NCBI GenBank assembly: GCA_015655565.1
Contig: JAATEU010000369.1
Span: forward strand, 1-8,645
Reading direction: 5' to 3'
Origin: Clostridiales bacterium
Lineage (GTDB): Bacteria > Bacillota > Clostridia > Lachnospirales > Lachnospiraceae
DNA: 8,645 nucleotides
Part shown: positions 5,904 to 8,645 of the stretch, piece after piece
Layout of the letters: each line of letters starts with the position of its first letter
Position numbering within the stretch: position 1 is the stretch's first letter
Notes under the pieces: model-generated
Seen by the model: the letters and a program-made list of their open reading frames with translations, nothing else
Told to the model about the DNA's origin: nothing
The model's database searches: none
Program-made: the position numbers and the translations under genes

Positions 5904-5941
5904 AAAAGCAGGGACAGACCGTTTTTATGACTTCTGTCCTT
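5904..5941. terminator. Bidirectional terminator between the peptidase and tetR genes
   Basis: AGGGACAGA (5910-5918) pairs with TCTGTCCTT (5933-5941) with one G-T pair around a 14-base loop. On the minus strand the stem is followed by GCTTTTT, a good T-run for ending the TetR transcript; on the plus strand ACTTTAATT is weaker but usable for the peptidase gene. The genes converge here. Confidence 0.75.
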
Positions 5942-6068
5942 ACTTTAATTATAAGCGGGATAATAAAGCGGAAGGAAAACTCTTACAGAATTTTTTCCTG
6001 CGTTTGCTCCGTATTGTAAGCTGCCTTGGTTCCTGTCAGGAAAAACCGTTCTTTGGGATACTCCCATG

Positions 6069-6650
6069 TCAGATTTCTTTAAATGACTGCATCATAATAG
6101 GCATGTATTCTTTACTATACCCGGCTAAGGAATAACTGCCTCTATTTAAACACCAATCCGTAATCAATGCCCGTTCACAAAGGGAATAATATTTCATTAT
6201 CTCACGGACTGACTTATTTTGAATTATTTGCCTCCGTTTTTGTCCTTCTTCTATTATTCCGGCCACTAATTTATAATAAACCCTATTTTGATCTAATAAA
6301 TTTGAATTCCCCTTTAAATACAACTGCGTGGAATATAGGGAGGCCAGTAAATCCACTTCCATATTCGCTTCAATAAAAGAATGCATCTCATAATTCATAT
6401 ATAGTAACTTGTCGTAACTGTTTAATTCCGGATCCATCTTCTTTTCCAGCTTTTCATATTCATGATCCAGTACAGTGGATAATGTGTCAAGTAACGCATC
6501 TTTTCTGTCAAAATAATAATAAAAGGTTCCCTTGGATGTCTTTGCAGCCGCAATTATGTCATCTATTGTTGCAGCATCATATCCCTTTTCATGAAATAAA
6601 TCCCATGCAGCCTTAATAATTTTATCTTTCGTGGTTATTTTTGTTGCCAT
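6069..6650 (-). CDS. TetR/AcrR-family transcriptional regulator
   Basis: This 193-residue protein has the TetR N-terminal helix-turn-helix over residues 8-55: KIIKAAWDLFHEKGYDAATI, then a recognition helix within TSKGTFYYYF and the closing DRKDALL. The C-terminal ligand domain is helical and shows no recognisable ligand signature. The start chosen is ATG 6650, because AGGAGG (6656-6661) sits five bases upstream; an in-frame ATG at 6671 would put that site inside the gene. It is convergent with the peptidase gene and 165 bases downstream of tadA on the same strand. TetR proteins usually repress by binding short palindromes and respond to a small molecule. It could control the ACTATAGT-core sites at the hypE and proC/ppnP promoters, but I see no such site in its own upstream region, so this is speculation. 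Confidence 0.9.
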   Translation of the reverse strand: MATKITTKDKIIKAAWDLFHEKGYDAATIDDIIAAAKTSKGTFYYYFDRKDALLDTLSTVLDHEYEKLEKKMDPELNSYDKLLYMNYEMHSFIEANMEVDLLASLYSTQLYLKGNSNLLDQNRVYYKLVAGIIEEGQKRRQIIQNKSVREIMKYYSLCERALITDWCLNRGSYSLAGYSKEYMPIMMQSFKEI

Positions 6651-6655
6651 TATAT

Positions 6656-6661
6656 CCTCCT
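6656..6661 (-). promoter_or_regulatory. Ribosome binding site that sets the TetR start
   Basis: AGGAGG on the minus strand lies five bases before ATG 6650. It lies just downstream of the alternative ATG at 6671 and so supports the shorter, 193-residue protein. Confidence 0.8.
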
Positions 6662-6815
6662 CAAATTTCAATCCACATCTTTATGTTTATTTTTCTGAAC
6701 ATTCCAATTAGCGGAAGAAAGAATTATGCAAGTATCGTTCTCCCCTTGTCTTGACCGGATATTAATTTCTTTCTCATTTTCCCGGCTGCTTAAAATTAAC
6801 CTGAATAACCAGTTT

Positions 6816-7322
6816 TTAATTGAATTTATTAAAATTTGGTATTTCCATAGATTGTATTTCCTTTTCAAATTTATTTTTTACTCTTAAATTTTTAAAAAAT
6901 TCCTGCAGCACTGCTGCACATTCTTCTTCCATAACACCGGTAATTAATTCAACTTTGTGGTTAAATTCTTCCATCTGCAGTATATTTAAAATTGAGCCTG
7001 CACATCCGGCTTTGGGATTCATGGTTCCTATAACGACCTCTTTCATTCTTGCCTGTACTATGGCCCCGGAACACATCTGGCACGGTTCCAGGGTTACATA
7101 CATTACGCAGTTCTCCAGTCTCCAGTCTCCTATCACCTTGCTGGCCTTTTGTATTGCTATTAATTCCGCGTGTGCCAGGGTTGTTTTCCTGGTGTTGCGC
7201 TTATTATAGCCTCTGGCTATTATTTTATCTTCATAAACAATGACACAGCCAATAGGTACTTCTCCTATTTTAGCTGCTTTTTTTGCTTCTTTTATTGCTT
7301 CTTTCATATATTTTAAATTCAT
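6816..7322 (-). CDS. tadA: tRNA-specific adenosine deaminase
   Basis: This 168-residue protein is a cytidine-deaminase-fold enzyme of normal TadA length. The zinc site is complete: H51 and catalytic E53 in AHAELIAIQKA, and C81 and C84 in TLEPCQMCSGAI. The N-terminal MKEAIKEAKKA followed by GEVPIGCVIV is typical of the family. TadA deaminates adenosine 34 to inosine in tRNA-Arg(ACG), allowing it to read CGN codons, and is normally essential. AAGGA lies eight bases before the start. The C-terminus (KNKFEKEIQSMEIPNFNKFN) is a slightly long basic and asparagine-rich tail. It is divergent from the NrdG-type gene with 142 bases between them. Confidence 0.95.
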   Translation of the reverse strand: MNLKYMKEAIKEAKKAAKIGEVPIGCVIVYEDKIIARGYNKRNTRKTTLAHAELIAIQKASKVIGDWRLENCVMYVTLEPCQMCSGAIVQARMKEVVIGTMNPKAGCAGSILNILQMEEFNHKVELITGVMEEECAAVLQEFFKNLRVKNKFEKEIQSMEIPNFNKFN

Positions 7323-7464
7323 TTCACGTTCCTTCTCTTACTGTCATAAATTAAAACGGGTAGGAATATACTATGGACGAATCCCCCGGCATCTGCTATA
7401 TTTATCTTATCACGAAGCAAGGCAAGAGGCAACGTAAAAATCTAATTCTGACCTGGGGGAAAAT

Positions 7465-8160
7465 ATGCACATACATGGTTTTAATAAAACAACTTTATTG
7501 GATTATCCGGGGCACCTGGCTTCAACCGTTTTCTTAGGAGGCTGCAATTTCCGTTGTCCTTTCTGCCATAACGCATCTTTAGTGCTGGCACCGGCCAAGC
7601 AGCCTGCCATTCCGGAAGAAGAAATTTTTCATACTCTGAACAAAAGAAAGGGTATTATTGAAGGAATTTGCATCACCGGCGGAGAACCGACTCTTTATCC
7701 TGATTTATTTAATTTTATACACAAAATTAAAGATATGGGATTCTTAGTGAAATTAGATACCAATGGTGACAATCCTCAAATAGTAAAAGATTTGATAAAG
7801 AAAGGGTATCTTGATTATGTTGCTATGGATATTAAAAATTCCAAAGCAAAATACAGCCTGTCCTCCGGCATAAAAAATTTTGACACAACCAGGATATCGG
7901 AAAGCATTTCTTACCTCTTAGCAGACCATGTTGATTACGAATTTCGAACTACCATTATAAAAGAACACCATACATTGGATGACTTAGTTTCAATCGGTAA
8001 TTGGATTCAAGGTGCAAAAGCTTATTATTTACAGCCATACAAGGACTCCGGAGATATTATTTCCCCGGGGTTAAGCAGTTATCCGAAATCAGAATTAACC
8101 TACTTTAAGGATATACTGTCATCGTATGTAAAAACGGTTGAAATACGTGGTATCGATTAA
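7465..8160 (+). CDS. nrdG: Anaerobic ribonucleoside-triphosphate reductase activating protein (radical SAM, NrdG2 type)
   Basis: This 231-residue protein opens with GFNKTTLLDYPGHLASTVF and the radical SAM motif C27-x3-C31-x2-C34 in GGCNFRCPFCHN, the pattern of the TIGR02495 subgroup. CITGGEPTLYPDL is the SAM-binding GGE motif, and KLDTNGDNP and DYVAMDIKN follow in the usual order. The family forms the glycyl radical on the class III ribonucleotide reductase NrdD, needed for DNA precursor synthesis without oxygen. GGGGGA sits four bases before the start. No nrdD lies in the window, so partner assignment is by family only; action on another glycyl radical enzyme is possible but unsupported. The protein is complete. 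Confidence 0.85.
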   Translation: MHIHGFNKTTLLDYPGHLASTVFLGGCNFRCPFCHNASLVLAPAKQPAIPEEEIFHTLNKRKGIIEGICITGGEPTLYPDLFNFIHKIKDMGFLVKLDTNGDNPQIVKDLIKKGYLDYVAMDIKNSKAKYSLSSGIKNFDTTRISESISYLLADHVDYEFRTTIIKEHHTLDDLVSIGNWIQGAKAYYLQPYKDSGDIISPGLSSYPKSELTYFKDILSSYVKTVEIRGID

Positions 8161-8169
8161 TTTAAACAG

Positions 8170-8191
8170 TATCCGAAGCAGGCTTCGGATA
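8170..8191 (+). repeat. Stem-loop after nrdG
   Basis: TATCCGAAG (8170-8178) pairs perfectly with CTTCGGATA (8183-8191) around a CAGG loop, ten bases past the nrdG stop. No T-run follows, so it would terminate poorly; it may limit read-through into the acetyltransferase frame or protect the nrdG message. Confidence 0.6.
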
Positions 8192-8217
8192 TATCATGGG
8201 AACTGGGAGAATGCAAT

Positions 8218-8645
8218 ATGCAGATGACTTACAACACAGAACGCCTTATTTTAAATATTTTACATCCAAATGATGCTGATAAGGTACTATCTTTTTATGA
8301 AAATAATAAAGACTATTTTGAACCTTGGGAACCCGAACGTGATCCGAATTTTTATACTCTTCCTTACCAAAGGCTATCCCTGTCCATAGAATATAACCTG
8401 ATGCTGCAGGCAAAATTATTACGGTATTGGGTGTTTCATGGTAACAATCCCCATACAATTATCGGTTCCGTGAATTTTTATAATATGATCCGGGGTTCTT
8501 ATAATACCTGCCAGTAAGTTTATAAATTTGTTTATCAGCACTTAGGCTGCGTTTATGCTTTTGAAAGCATACAGGCCAGCATGCAGATACTGTTCAGGGA
8601 TTATAAAATACACCGGATAGAAGCCAATATTATGCCGTTAAACCT
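8218..8645 (+). pseudogene. GNAT acetyltransferase (RimJ/RimL-like) with in-frame TAA, cut by the window end
   Basis: The frame starts at 8218 with GGGAG eight bases upstream and reads MTYNTERLILNILHPNDADK, then IIGSVNFYNMIRGSYNTCQ, a typical GNAT N-terminal half. A TAA at 8515-8517 stops it at 99 residues. The same frame continues without another stop to the window end: VYKFVYQHLGCVYAFESI, then ILFRDYKIHRIEANIMPLN, which is the acetyl-CoA-binding and C-terminal part of the fold. In relatives the junction usually reads CQ-[L/V]-GYK, so the TAA replaces a hydrophobic codon, for example TTA, and the next codon is GTT where Gly is common. The family acetylates N-termini or small amines; the substrate here is unknown. 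The stop is likely a recent inactivating mutation. A 57-base gap separates it from nrdG. Confidence 0.8.

Noticed and set aside
5982..6068. Minus-strand peptide-like stretch WEYPKERFFLTGTKAAYN after tetR
   Set aside because: It has no start codon or ribosome binding site and no recognised family; it could be a remnant but is too short to call.
6668..6868. Minus-strand open frame of 66 codons between tadA and tetR
   Set aside because: It starts inside the tadA 3' end in another frame, overlaps the tetR leader and has no family likeness.
149..8517. Reassignment of the TAA codon as an explanation for two interrupted genes
   Set aside because: hypE, ppnP, the M24 peptidase, tadA and nrdG all end at TAA at their natural family lengths, so TAA is a normal stop in this genome.

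Overview
The window looks like chromosomal DNA of an anaerobic Firmicute, most likely class Clostridia (Lachnospiraceae-like). This is inferred from moderate-to-low GC, strong AGGAGG-type ribosome binding sites, near-consensus sigma-A promoters, two oxygen-sensitive radical systems (a glycyl radical enzyme with its activase, and an NrdG-type activase) and the protein families present. No phage, IS, CRISPR or tRNA was seen.

Positions 1-4330 (minus strand) hold a hydroxyproline-utilisation locus that appears to be decaying. In transcription order it contains: a consensus promoter (4302-4330); a twice-deleted remnant of a pyrroline-5-carboxylate reductase gene (proC, 4016-4146); ppnP, a small cupin-fold nucleoside phosphorylase (3697-4011); a second promoter (3491-3519); hypE, a glycyl radical activase (2531-3445); and hypD, trans-4-hydroxy-L-proline dehydratase (149-2527), followed by a terminator (81-122). 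HypD and HypE turn trans-4-hydroxyproline into pyrroline-5-carboxylate, and ProC reduces that to proline. hypD keeps every active-site residue I can recall for the family but carries one in-frame TAA at codon 142, and proC survives only as two short C-terminal pieces. An 11-bp sequence with a palindromic ACTATAGT core occurs at both promoters, suggesting a shared operator.

Positions 4331-5801 (plus strand) carry a divergent, intact aminopeptidase P-like M24 metallopeptidase that would release residues ahead of proline in peptides. Its leader contains a perfect 12-bp inverted repeat. The simplest reading is a former module for proline- and hydroxyproline-rich (collagen-like) peptides in which peptide trimming is intact and the reductive branch is broken.

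Positions 5802-8645 are mixed housekeeping and accessory genes: a convergent TetR-family repressor sharing a bidirectional terminator with the peptidase, tadA (tRNA adenosine deaminase), a divergent NrdG-type radical SAM activase with no reductase beside it, and a GNAT acetyltransferase that also has an in-frame TAA and runs off the window edge.

The main result is the concentration of recent-looking gene loss: two in-frame nonsense codons and one deleted gene in 8.6 kb, alongside intact regulatory sites.
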